Assembly: GCF_003751445.1 (NCBI RefSeq)
Contig: NZ_RJUU01000002.1
Span: forward strand, 1,240,001-1,304,000
Length of the DNA stretch: 64,000 bases
Source: Streptomyces sp. 840.1
GTDB lineage: Bacteria; Actinomycetota; Actinomycetes; Streptomycetales; Streptomycetaceae
Direction: 5' to 3'
Below are positions 1-7,444 of this stretch, in pieces; positions within the stretch are counted from its first letter, which is position 1; every line of letters starts with the position of its first letter. A program made the translations under genes and the position numbers. The notes below the pieces were generated by a model. It was not told where the DNA came from, did not search any database, and worked only from the letters and a program-made list of their open reading frames with translations.

Positions 1-534
1 ACGGAGGACGGCAGCCGCGAACCCGATGTGGTGCTCGCCTGCGCCGGCGACGTCCCCACCCTGGAGGTCCTGGCGGCGGCCGGTCTGCTGCGGCGTCACC
101 TGCCCGAGCTGGCGGTGCGGGTGGTGAACGTCGTCGACATGGCCCGGCTGATGCCGCACGGCGAGCATCCGCACGGGATGCCGGACTCGGAGTACGACGC
201 GCTCTTCACCCGCGACAAGCCGGTGATCTTCGCCTACCACGGCTACCCCTGGCTGATCCACCGCCTCGCCTACCGCCGCACCGGTCACGCGCAGCTGCAC
301 GTGCGGGGCTACAAGGAGGAGGGCACGACCACCACGCCGTTCGACATGGTGGTCCGCAACGACCTCGACCGCTACCGGCTGGTCATGGACGTCATCGACC
401 GGGTGCCGGGCCTCGGCGTCCGCGCCGTGGCGGTGCGTCAGGCGATGTCCGACACCCGGGCCCGTCACCACGACTGGATCCGCGAGCACGGCACGGACCT
501 GCCCGAGGTCGCCGACTGGACCTGGGAGGGCTGA
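1..534 (+). CDS. Phosphoketolase, C-terminal part (partial at left edge)
   Basis: This is the C-terminal 177 residues of a xylulose-5-phosphate/fructose-6-phosphate phosphoketolase; the open frame runs in from the left edge. The enzyme is a cytoplasmic ThDP-dependent enzyme that splits ketose phosphates with inorganic phosphate to acetyl phosphate and an aldose phosphate. The segment has the family's C-terminal domain features: a conserved block around [11 protein letters not shown], the [15 protein letters not shown] block, and the [15 protein letters not shown] block just before the end. The gene ends in front of a strong hairpin and is convergent with the next gene. Family assignment is firm from these blocks; the catalytic ThDP-binding part lies outside the window. 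Confidence 0.93.
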   Translation, partial: TEDGSREPDVVLACAGDVPTLEVLAAAGLLRRHLPELAVRVVNVVDMARLMPHGEHPHGMPDSEYDALFTRDKPVIFAYHGYPWLIHRLAYRRTGHAQLHVRGYKEEGTTTTPFDMVVRNDLDRYRLVMDVIDRVPGLGVRAVAVRQAMSDTRARHHDWIREHGTDLPEVADWTWEG

Positions 535-546
535 GCCCGCACGCAC

Positions 547-585
547 CGGCAGGGCCCGGACGGCCGCACCGTCCGGGCCCTGCCG
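547..585. terminator. Bidirectional hairpin terminator between convergent genes
   Basis: A perfect 17-bp stem (outer arm starts CGGCAGGGCCC) with a 5-nt loop (CCGCA) lies between the phosphoketolase stop and the stop of the convergent small gene. There is no T-run, as is common for Streptomyces terminators. Confidence 0.75.
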
Positions 586-597
586 TCACGCGACGGG

Positions 598-921
598 TCA
601 GCGGCCGACAGCCCGTGCCAGCTGCGCCTTCGTCATCGTCGAACGCCCCTTGACGTTCTTGTGCTTCGCCTCTTCGTAGAGCTGGTCGCGGGTGGGGCCC
701 TGTGCTCCGCTGTGCGAGCGCAGACCGCCGCGCCGGGAGGACGAGATGTCCTCGGTCGACGTACGGCTCGCGGTCCTCGACTCGCCGGAGCGGGCGCGCT
801 CCTTGTTGACCGTACGGGCCGCGATCTCCTCCGCCCGGTCCTCACCGACCCCGCGCTCCTGGGCGGACTCCTTGATGTGCTCGTACTGGCGCTCGCGCTT
901 CGGACTCGATCCGCGTGGCAT
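598..921 (-). CDS. Small basic Rho-N-like / 'plasmid stabilization' protein
   Basis: A 107-residue, highly charged protein of a type usually labelled 'plasmid stabilization protein' in Streptomyces. The N-terminal half (MPRGSSPKRERQYEHIKES) resembles small stress-induced proteins. The C-terminal 40 residues (TRDQLYEEAKHKNVKGRSTMTKAQLARAVGR region) resemble a Rho-N/SAP-type helix-extended-loop-helix motif that can bind nucleic acid. The start is set by a GAGAGGAG ribosome site about 8 nt upstream of the ATG. It follows the baeRF3 gene on the same strand after a short gap that contains a hairpin. The role is not known; the DNA- or RNA-binding idea is inference from the Rho-N-like tail. Confidence 0.8.
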   Translation of the reverse strand: MPRGSSPKRERQYEHIKESAQERGVGEDRAEEIAARTVNKERARSGESRTASRTSTEDISSSRRGGLRSHSGAQGPTRDQLYEEAKHKNVKGRSTMTKAQLARAVGR

Positions 922-948
922 GGTGTGCTCTCCTCTCGCAGGGGTTGT

Positions 949-966
949 GCGCCGGGTTCCCGGCGC
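949..966 (-). terminator. Hairpin between two minus-strand genes
   Basis: An 18-bp inverted repeat, GCGCCGGG TT CCCGGCGC, sits between the stop of the baeRF3 gene and the start of the 107-residue gene. It can act as terminator of the former or attenuator of the latter. Confidence 0.5.
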
Positions 967-989
967 GGACGCCTTTGCCGGTGCCCCGT

Positions 990-2105
990 TCAGTAGCGCA
1001 GGGCCGCCGCGATCCGCCCGTGCTCCTTGAGCGAGTCGTCCGCGACGAACACCACGTCGGCGCCGCTGTCCAGTGCCGCCTCGACCAGCTCGTCGACGAT
1101 GTCCTCGCGGACCTTCTCGTCCGCCGGGTCCAGGTCGTCCGCGCTCACCGGCTCAAGGTGTTCCTGGGTGGCCCGGACCGTCTGCTGGTAGTGCTCCTCC
1201 ACCGCCACCAGGCCGGCGCGCGCCTCGCGCACGGCGGCCCACACCTCGTCGAGCCCGCCGGCGAAGGCGCGGCGGCCGCGCGCTTCGTCAAGTTTGCCCT
1301 CGATCTCGGCGGCGAACCGCTTCTGCCTCGCCTCCAGGGCGGGCCGAAGCTCGGTGAGCAGCCCGGCGGGCGTGGTGTCGGCGGGGGCGCCCTTGGTGAC
1401 CCGGCCGGCCGCGGCCGAGGTGCTCTCGCCCACCTCGTCCAGCATCGCCAGCGCGGGGGCGAGGCCGACCAGGTACAGCGGGCGCGGGTCCGTGGCGAGG
1501 ACCCCGCGCAGCTTCTCGTCCACCGTCCGCAGGAACTGACGGGTGTCCTCGTCGCTGAAGGTGCTCGGGGTGTCGCCGATCCGCTCCTCGCGCTGCGGGT
1601 TGGGCGGCTCGTGCGGGGCCGTCAGCGGGAAGCCGCCGATCCGCTCCTCGTGCGCGCCGTCCGTGGTGCCGCTGAACAGGGCCGCGTGGTCGGCGGAGAC
1701 GGTGAGCGCCCAGAACGGCCGGGCCTGCGCCTTGGCGGCGACCAGGTTGCGGGTGAGGTAGGTGTCGCTCAGCACCACTCGTTCGGGCGCGGTGCGCGGG
1801 AGCTGCCAGATCTGGTATTCGTCGGCCGTCGCGAGGACCACCAGCGAGTCCAGGGCCCGGCGCGGATCGATCTCGGCGACCGCCCGGTCGAGCTGCTGCT
1901 TGACGGCGGCCCGGGTCTCGCGGTCGACCTGCGGATCGGCGTCGAGCCTGCTGCCCGCCGCCGCGACCAGGTTGCGCAGCCGGACGGCGTCCTGCGCGTT
2001 GTCGGGTGCGCGGCGGTGGGTCGGCATGGTCAGGGACAGGGCGGGATAGGGCTTGGCCGCCCGGAGCTCCTGCAAGAGGCCGGCGGTCAGGGCATCCGTG
2101 TCCAT
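990..2105 (-). CDS. baeRF3 domain protein (bacterial archaeo-eukaryotic release-factor-like)
   Basis: A 371-residue cytoplasmic protein of the bacterial eRF1-like (baeRF) superfamily, most like baeRF family 3. Visible landmarks are the N-terminal strand PYPALSLTMPTHRR, the central DEYQIWQLP region and the C-terminal block VEAALDSGADVVFVADDSLKEHGRIAAALRY, which is typical of the last eRF1-like domain. No GGQ motif is visible, so a true termination role is unlikely. Family members are thought to act on ribosomes or in stress, without a firm function. The start ATG has GGGAGGGAA just upstream. It is divergent from the DUF1269 gene, which could share a stress-responsive promoter region. Confidence 0.82.
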   Translation of the reverse strand: MDTDALTAGLLQELRAAKPYPALSLTMPTHRRAPDNAQDAVRLRNLVAAAGSRLDADPQVDRETRAAVKQQLDRAVAEIDPRRALDSLVVLATADEYQIWQLPRTAPERVVLSDTYLTRNLVAAKAQARPFWALTVSADHAALFSGTTDGAHEERIGGFPLTAPHEPPNPQREERIGDTPSTFSDEDTRQFLRTVDEKLRGVLATDPRPLYLVGLAPALAMLDEVGESTSAAAGRVTKGAPADTTPAGLLTELRPALEARQKRFAAEIEGKLDEARGRRAFAGGLDEVWAAVREARAGLVAVEEHYQQTVRATQEHLEPVSADDLDPADEKVREDIVDELVEAALDSGADVVFVADDSLKEHGRIAAALRY

Positions 2106-2224
2106 CTGTTCCCTCCCGGGACTTGGCGTACTGCGGTGCGAAGCGGGTGATTCGACGAGTCAATTCATACCTGTTGATCCTAATATGGGCGAGTTGGTGC
2201 TACCGGCTCCAGGAGGTATGTGCG

Positions 2225-2719
2225 ATGTCCACGCTCACCGTGTGGAAATTCCGGTCCGCCGAAGGCGCGGAGGACGTGGAGGCGACCTTGATCTCCCTGC
2301 AGAAGGAGGGCCTGATCAAGATCCTGGACGCGGCGGTGGTGAGCTGGCCCGCGGACCGGCCGAAGCCTCGGACGAAGCAGCTGCTCAACCTGGTCGGCGC
2401 GGGTGCGCTCAGCGGCACGTTCTGGGGAATGCTCTTCGGGCTGATCTTCCTGATGCCGCTGCTGGGTGCCGCGATCGGCGCGGCCGCCGGGGCGCTCGGC
2501 GGAAAGCTGGCGGACGTCGGCATCGACGACGAGTTCATCGCCGAGGTCAAGGAGAAGATCACGCCGGGGACGTCCGCGCTGTTCCTCCTCACCATGAACG
2601 AGGTGCCCGAGCGCATCAGCCAGGCGCTCCCGGGCGGCGGCGCCGAGCTGCTCCACAGCAACCTGGACAGCGGGAGCGAGACCCGCCTCCGCGACATCTT
2701 CGGCGAGGACGCGGCATGA
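2225..2719 (+). CDS. DUF1269 membrane-associated protein
   Basis: A 164-residue protein with the DUF1269 pattern: an N-terminal ferredoxin-like half (STLTVWKFRSAEGAEDVEATL), then a glycine-rich hydrophobic hairpin (about residues 65-105, rich in G/A/L, LIFLMPLLGAAIGAAAGALG), then an acidic C-terminal part. The ATG is preceded by AGGAGG at 8 nt. A TAATAT hexamer about 40 bp upstream could be a -10 box. The family is common in actinomycete stress regulons; the biochemical function is unknown. The glycine-zipper-like segment suggests membrane association. Confidence 0.82.
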   Translation: MSTLTVWKFRSAEGAEDVEATLISLQKEGLIKILDAAVVSWPADRPKPRTKQLLNLVGAGALSGTFWGMLFGLIFLMPLLGAAIGAAAGALGGKLADVGIDDEFIAEVKEKITPGTSALFLLTMNEVPERISQALPGGGAELLHSNLDSGSETRLRDIFGEDAA

Positions 2720-2829
2720 CCCCCGGGACGTGACCCGGCCCGCTCCATTCCGCACCTTCTCAGCCCCTTTCCCTCTTGGTCCTCTTCCTTCCTGGCCCTT
2801 CCTTCGATTTCCGAGCAGACGGAGCGTCC

Positions 2830-3396
2830 GTGAACCAGCCCAGCCCCGTGCGACGCGCCTTCGGCCGTCGCGCAGCCCGCAGCCTGACCCCCGCCGTGCT
2901 GGCCGCGGTGATCGTCGCCGGCAGCGCCGCCTGCGACAGCTCCGACACCTCGTCGCAGGGCACGGCCAGAAGCACTCGCACGGTGTCCGCCGAGCCGAAG
3001 GCGTCCCCGAGCGCCTCCGAGAGCCGGCGCACCCAGCAGGAGTTCGCGGCCTCGGTGTCCGCCGAGGCGGAGCGCAACCGGCAGAAGGCCGTCTCCACGC
3101 TCAAGGGTGTGAAGGGAAAGGGGGACGCGGTCAAGGACGTCTCCGTCAACGGCCTCGCGGTCGAGCCCTCCGAGCAGTTCCGCAGCGCCCTCGTCCGGGT
3201 GACCAACCCCACCGGCAAGGCCGCCTTCTACGCGGTCGAGGTGGAGTTCGTCGACGCCTCCGGGAAGGTCCTGGATTCCGTGGTGCTCGGCTTCGCGGAC
3301 GCACCGCCCGGCCGCACGGTCAGCCAGCACGCCAACAGCCGCAAGGCCGCGGGCGTAAAGACGTTCCCGCGGATCGCGCAGGCCGAGCGCGGCTGA
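2830..3396 (+). CDS. Secreted FxLYD-like lipoprotein
   Basis: A 188-residue exported protein. A basic N-terminus and hydrophobic stretch (TPAVLAAVIVAGSAAC) end in a Cys that fits a lipoprotein site, although Ser rather than Leu/Val sits at -3. A low-complexity Ser/Thr/Arg linker follows. The C-terminal 90 residues form an Ig-like FxLYD-type domain (VTNPTGKAAFYAVEVEFVDASGKVLD). The GTG start is chosen because GGAG lies 5 nt upstream and the signal sequence starts there. It ends 10 nt before the glutaminase gene. Its role is probably a cell-surface accessory protein; no specific function can be read. Confidence 0.72.
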   Translation: MNQPSPVRRAFGRRAARSLTPAVLAAVIVAGSAACDSSDTSSQGTARSTRTVSAEPKASPSASESRRTQQEFAASVSAEAERNRQKAVSTLKGVKGKGDAVKDVSVNGLAVEPSEQFRSALVRVTNPTGKAAFYAVEVEFVDASGKVLDSVVLGFADAPPGRTVSQHANSRKAAGVKTFPRIAQAERG

Positions 3397-3406
3397 CGGC
3401 CGGCCG

Positions 3407-4738
3407 GTGAACGCAGCCGACGCGGTCACGGACGCCCTGCGCGAACTGCACACCCGGTTCGCCGGCCTGCGCGACGGCAGGCTCGCCGACTACATCCCGC
3501 AGCTGGCCCTGGCCGACCCCGACGCGTTCGGGCTGGCCCTGATCAGCATGGACGGGCACCGCTACAGCACCGGCGACGTGGAGGTGCCGTTCACCGCCCA
3601 GTCCGTGTCCAAGCCGTTCGTCTACGCACTGTCCCTCACCGAATCCGGACTCGACGAGGTGGGCCGCTGGGTCGGCGCCGAGCCCAGCGGCGAGGCGTTC
3701 AACGCCATCAGTCTGGAACCGGGCACCGGGCGCCCCGCCAACGCCATGGTCAACGCCGGCGCCATCGTCACCACCGCACTGGTGCGGGACACCCGGGACG
3801 CCCCGAGGTTCGACCGGATCCTCGACTTCCTGAGCCGCTTCGCCGGCCGGCGGCTGGACGTCGACGAGCAGGTGTACGCCTCCGAGGCGCTCACCGGCGA
3901 CCGCAACCGCGCCCTGGCATATCTGATCCGCAGCGCGGGGCCGCTGCCCGTGGACCCGGTCGCCGCCGTGGAGACGTACTTCCGCCAGTGCGCGGTACGG
4001 GTCACGGCGCTGGACCTGGCCGCGATGGCGGCGACCCTGGCCAACGGCGGAGTCAACCCGATCACCGGGGACGCGGTGGTGCCGGAGCCCGTCGCCGCGC
4101 ACGTGCTCGCCGTGATGGCGACGTGCGGGATGTACGACGCCTCGGGCGACTGGCTGCTGCGGGTGGGGCTGCCGGCCAAGAGCGGGGTGTCCGGCGGCCT
4201 GATCGCTGCGGGACCGGCCCGGTTCGGACTGGCGGCGTACAGCCCGCTCCTCGACCCGTCCGGGACCTCGGTGCGAGGACGTCTGGCGCTCGGCGCGCTG
4301 TCCGAGCGGTTCGGGCTGCATCTCATGCACAACCCGGCTCTGGCGGGCTCCACCGTCACGCTGGTCACCACCGCCGACGATCTGCCCTCCGCGCCGTCGC
4401 AGGAGCGGGAACGCGCCCGCCGGGAGCGGGTGGCGGTCGTCGCGGCGCAGGGCGCGCTGGACTTCACCGCGGCCGAGCGGGTGCTGTACGCGCTGGACGA
4501 GTCGGGCCCGCAGGACACCGCTGCCGTGGTGCTGGACCTGCGCCGGGTGACGGACATCGACACGGCGGCCCGAGCGATGCTGAACGGCGGCCTCGCCCGG
4601 CTCACGGCCGCCGGCCGGCGCACCGCCGTGGCCGACCCGGCGGGCCGCCTCGCGGGACAGGGTGCCGCCGGGGGCCCCCGGTTCTTCGACTCCCGCGAGG
4701 ACGCGGTCGACTGGTGCGTGACGGGGCGGACCGGCTGA
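3407..4738 (+). CDS. glsA: Glutaminase with C-terminal STAS domain
   Basis: A 443-residue glutaminase A that hydrolyses L-glutamine to glutamate and ammonia. The beta-lactamase-like catalytic domain spans about residues 10-310, with the SVSK active site (Ser66, Lys69), the NAMVNAGAIVTT block and the GMYDASGDWLLRVGLPAKSG block. Residues from about 340 to the end (VAVVAAQGALDFTAAERVLYAL...VVLDLRRVTDIDTAARAML) are a STAS domain like those of anti-sigma-factor antagonists and SulP transporters. Bacterial glutaminases of about 310 residues usually lack it, although the fusion recurs in actinomycetes. The start is GTG with a weak ribosome site. The gene is convergent with endonuclease I, and its last codons lie in a hairpin stem. 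Confidence 0.93.
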   Translation: MNAADAVTDALRELHTRFAGLRDGRLADYIPQLALADPDAFGLALISMDGHRYSTGDVEVPFTAQSVSKPFVYALSLTESGLDEVGRWVGAEPSGEAFNAISLEPGTGRPANAMVNAGAIVTTALVRDTRDAPRFDRILDFLSRFAGRRLDVDEQVYASEALTGDRNRALAYLIRSAGPLPVDPVAAVETYFRQCAVRVTALDLAAMAATLANGGVNPITGDAVVPEPVAAHVLAVMATCGMYDASGDWLLRVGLPAKSGVSGGLIAAGPARFGLAAYSPLLDPSGTSVRGRLALGALSERFGLHLMHNPALAGSTVTLVTTADDLPSAPSQERERARRERVAVVAAQGALDFTAAERVLYALDESGPQDTAAVVLDLRRVTDIDTAARAMLNGGLARLTAAGRRTAVADPAGRLAGQGAAGGPRFFDSREDAVDWCVTGRTG

Positions 4739-4765
4739 GTGCCCGGCCGGCCCGCCCCGTCACGC
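4716..4765. terminator. Convergent terminator overlapping the glutaminase 3' end
   Basis: A perfect 14-bp stem, GCGTGACGGGGCGG paired with CCGCCCCGTCACGC, with a 22-nt loop that contains the glutaminase stop codon. It sits between two convergent genes. Confidence 0.6.
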
Positions 4766-4776
4766 CGGTCGGCGGC

Positions 4777-5601
4777 CTACCAGATGGCGCCCACCCATTC
4801 CGGGTGGTCGACGAACGGGTTCCGGTTGTGCTGGTACTGGTCGAATATGACGTCGTTGCGACGCTTCTCGAAGGTGTCCGGCGGGTCCTCCTGGCTCCAC
4901 GCCTTCAGCACCGAGAGCCGGCCGATGTTCGGGGCGGAGCCGTTCGAGACCTGGTCGTTGGGCTCCAGGTCGGCGAAGGAGTCGTCGCCCTCGTACCGCA
5001 CCGCCATGTAGAGGATCATGCGGGCGACGTCGCCCTTGACGGCGTCGCGCGGTTCGAAGGAGTCGCCGTCGCTGTAGTTGCCGGGCGCCCCGCTCACCTC
5101 GCTGCCGCCGTTGTCGAAGTCCTTGTTCCCGCGTACCGAGTTGACCGACACGTCCGCCGGGCGCAGGTGGTGGATGTCGGTGCCCGGCCCGGTGGCCGTG
5201 CCGAAGTCGCCGTGGGACTTGGCCCAGACGTGCTCCCGGTTCCACTGGCCGGTGCCGCCGCCGTTGTCGCTCTTGGGCTCCGAGCGGCCGGAGTAGAGGA
5301 GGATCACGTTCGAGGAGTTCGACGGGTCCTCGTCCGTGTCCTTGAGCGCGTCCCAGACCTGGCTGTAGCTGAGCTTGGACTGGTCGCTGATGATCGTGTG
5401 CAGGGCGCCCTTGAGCGCGGTCCCGGTCTTGCCGAGCGCGTCCTGGTAGTACGTGTCGTCCAGTGTGCCGAGCGGAGTGGTGGCGGCCGCCGGAGCCGGC
5501 GGGGTGTGGGCCGGTGCGGCGGCCGCGGTGCCGGTGAGGACCGCGAAGGCCGCGAGAGTGGCCAGCAGCGGTCGCCGGTAGGGAAGGTGACGACGGGACA
5601 T
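4777..5601 (-). CDS. Secreted endonuclease I family nuclease
   Basis: A 274-residue exported nuclease of the endonuclease I (EndA/NucM, His-Me finger) family, which degrades DNA and RNA outside the cell. Residues 1-40 form a Sec signal peptide (basic RRHLPYRR, hydrophobic LLATLAAFAVLTG, AAAAPA cleavage region). The catalytic motif NREHVWAKSHG and the downstream DIHHLRPAD motif are present, as is the C-terminal RNPFVDHPEW block. The start is the ATG after GGAGAGG, not the in-frame ATG further upstream. Likely role: nutrient scavenging during differentiation. Confidence 0.92.
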   Translation of the reverse strand: MSRRHLPYRRPLLATLAAFAVLTGTAAAAPAHTPPAPAAATTPLGTLDDTYYQDALGKTGTALKGALHTIISDQSKLSYSQVWDALKDTDEDPSNSSNVILLYSGRSEPKSDNGGGTGQWNREHVWAKSHGDFGTATGPGTDIHHLRPADVSVNSVRGNKDFDNGGSEVSGAPGNYSDGDSFEPRDAVKGDVARMILYMAVRYEGDDSFADLEPNDQVSNGSAPNIGRLSVLKAWSQEDPPDTFEKRRNDVIFDQYQHNRNPFVDHPEWVGAIW

Positions 5602-5853
5602 GTGGGGTGTCCTCTCCGGAAATACGGGCACCGCGGCGCCGGCGCAGGGTGGGGGGGCGGCTCCGCGGTGGTCGTGTGATGGTTGGTCAGCGGAGCCTTC
5701 CACACGCACCGTGACCCGGGTGTGAACGCTGCGTACCTATCATGTGCAGGTCAAGTGAGGGTGGGGGGCCGGGGCGCGAATGCGTTACCGCCGGGCATCG
5801 GATGCGCCCCCGTCCGGGCGGGGCGAGAATTGCCGCAAGGACGAGGAGGCGGC

Positions 5854-6078
5854 ATGAGCGACGAGCCCGAATTCATATCCGCACCCGGGGGAGCGGCCCC
5901 ATCCGTACTGCGGGGCGTGACCCCCGACAGCCTCTTGCACACCGGCGCGAGCGATGACCCGTCGCCCGAGGACCTGGTGCTCGCCTCCGGGCGGGACCTG
6001 ACACCGCAGACCCTTGAGTGGGCGCGGCGCAGGCTGGCCCGTGAGGGCCGGTCGGCCATCGACAAGCAGCTGCCGTAA
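5854..6078 (+). CDS. Small conserved hypothetical protein (74 aa)
   Basis: A short acidic protein starting at an ATG with GAGGAGG 6 nt upstream. The N-terminal half is Pro/Gly-rich and probably disordered. The C-terminal half (DPSPEDLVLASGRDLTPQTLEWARRRLAREG) looks helical. No signal peptide or membrane segment is visible. About 250 bp without a gene precede it, containing a possible -10 hexamer TATCAT at 5738. Function unknown. Confidence 0.62.
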   Translation: MSDEPEFISAPGGAAPSVLRGVTPDSLLHTGASDDPSPEDLVLASGRDLTPQTLEWARRRLAREGRSAIDKQLP

Positions 6079-6166
6079 CCGCCGGCGGGCACCGGGTGCG
6101 GGGGAGTGCGGCCGCTCCTCCCCGCCCCCGTGGCCGGGAGTGTTCGGGTGTCTGGCGCCGCTCGGT

Positions 6167-6172
6167 TAGCCT
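6167..6172 (+). promoter_or_regulatory. Candidate leaderless -10 box (TAGCCT)
   Basis: A TAnnnT hexamer ends 9 nt before the ATG of the RlmG-like methyltransferase gene, and there is no purine-rich ribosome site in between. This suggests a leaderless transcript. No convincing -35 is visible. Confidence 0.35.
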
Positions 6173-6181
6173 GAACGCACA

Positions 6182-7339
6182 ATGAACCGTTTGACGACGT
6201 CAGGGGCCGGTTACGACCTCGCCCGATTCCCCGAGGACCCCCGCGACCCGTTCCGTGCCTGGGACGCGGCCGACGAATACCTGCTGCGGCACCTGGAGGG
6301 TATCGACGGGGCCGAACCCGTCGGCCTGTCCGGCAGCGTGGTCGTGGTCGGCGACCGCTGGGGCGCCCTGAGCACGGTCCTGGCCGGTCACCGTCCGGTA
6401 CAGATCACCGATTCCTACCTCGCGCAGCGGGCGACAGCGGCGAACCTGGAACGCAACGGCGCCGACGCGGACGCGGTGCGGCTGCTGTCCGCGCGCGACA
6501 CCCCGCCGGAGCGGATCGACGTCCTCCTCGTGCGGGTGCCCAAGAGCCTCGCGCTCCTGGAGGACCAGCTCTACCGCCTCGCGCCCGCCGTCCACCCGGG
6601 CACCGTCGTCATCGGCACCGGGATGGTGAAGGAGATCCACACCTCCACCCTCAAGCTGTTCGAGCGCATCATCGGCCCCACCCGCACCTCCCTGGCGGTC
6701 AAGAAGGCCCGGCTCATCCATTGCACGCCCGACCGGGCCGCGGTCCGCGCGAGCAGCCCCTGGCCCCACCGCTACGAGCTGCCCGACGACGTCGGTCCCG
6801 TGGCGGGGCGGACCGTCACCAACCACGCCGGGATCTTCTGCGCGGAGCGGCTCGACATCGGCACCCGCTTCTTCCTGAAGCACCTGCCGGTGCGCAGCGG
6901 GCCCGAACGGGTCGTCGACCTCGGCTGCGGAAACGGTGTCCTCGGCCTCTCCGCCGCGCTCACCAACCCCGAGGCCGAGGTCACCTTCATCGATGAGTCG
7001 TACCAGGCGGTCGCCTCGGCCGAGGCGACCTTCCGGGCCAATGCCGAAGCGGGCACCGAGGCCCGGTTCGTGGTCGGGGACGGACTGGCCGGCACCGCGC
7101 CCGCGAGCATCGACCTGATCCTCAACAATCCGCCCTTCCACTCGCACCAGGCCACCACGGACGCCACCGCCCGGAACATGTTCCACGGGGCCCGTGCCGC
7201 ACTGCGCCAGGGCGGCGAGCTGTGGGTCGTGGGCAACCGGCACCTCGGCTACCACACCCAGCTCCGCCGCACGTTCGGCAACTGCACCACGGTGGCCGGC
7301 GACCCCAAGTTCGTGGTGCTGCGCGCCGTCAGACGCTGA
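6182..7339 (+). CDS. RlmG-like class I SAM methyltransferase
   Basis: A 385-residue methyltransferase with the two-lobed layout of RlmG/RsmC rRNA guanine-N2 methyltransferases. A degenerate N-terminal Rossmann lobe (about 1-190) is followed by a catalytic lobe with the SAM site VVDLGCGNGVLGLSAA and the catalytic motif NNPPFH. The C-terminal GGELWVVGNRHLGYHTQLRRTFGNC block is characteristic of this group. The expected reaction is N2-methylation of a guanine in 23S (RlmG) or 16S rRNA. The start is an ATG without Shine-Dalgarno sequence, consistent with leaderless expression. Confidence 0.88.
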   Translation: MNRLTTSGAGYDLARFPEDPRDPFRAWDAADEYLLRHLEGIDGAEPVGLSGSVVVVGDRWGALSTVLAGHRPVQITDSYLAQRATAANLERNGADADAVRLLSARDTPPERIDVLLVRVPKSLALLEDQLYRLAPAVHPGTVVIGTGMVKEIHTSTLKLFERIIGPTRTSLAVKKARLIHCTPDRAAVRASSPWPHRYELPDDVGPVAGRTVTNHAGIFCAERLDIGTRFFLKHLPVRSGPERVVDLGCGNGVLGLSAALTNPEAEVTFIDESYQAVASAEATFRANAEAGTEARFVVGDGLAGTAPASIDLILNNPPFHSHQATTDATARNMFHGARAALRQGGELWVVGNRHLGYHTQLRRTFGNCTTVAGDPKFVVLRAVRR

Positions 7340-7377
7340 CCTCCGGTTGCCGGGGCTCCGTGCCCCTTCCGGATTCT

Positions 7378-7391
7378 TGCAACACGTTCTA
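7378..7391 (+). promoter_or_regulatory. KstR-like operator
   Basis: TGCAACACGTTCTA fits the KstR consensus TnnAACnnGTTnnA at every fixed position. It lies 54 bp upstream of the acyl-CoA dehydrogenase start, and a TACTGT (-10 type) hexamer overlaps its right end. No kstR gene is in the window. Confidence 0.55.
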
Positions 7392-7444
7392 CTGTGTGCG
7401 CCGCCGCACACGGGCGACGCGACCGCGAGACTCCTGGAGGGGCC

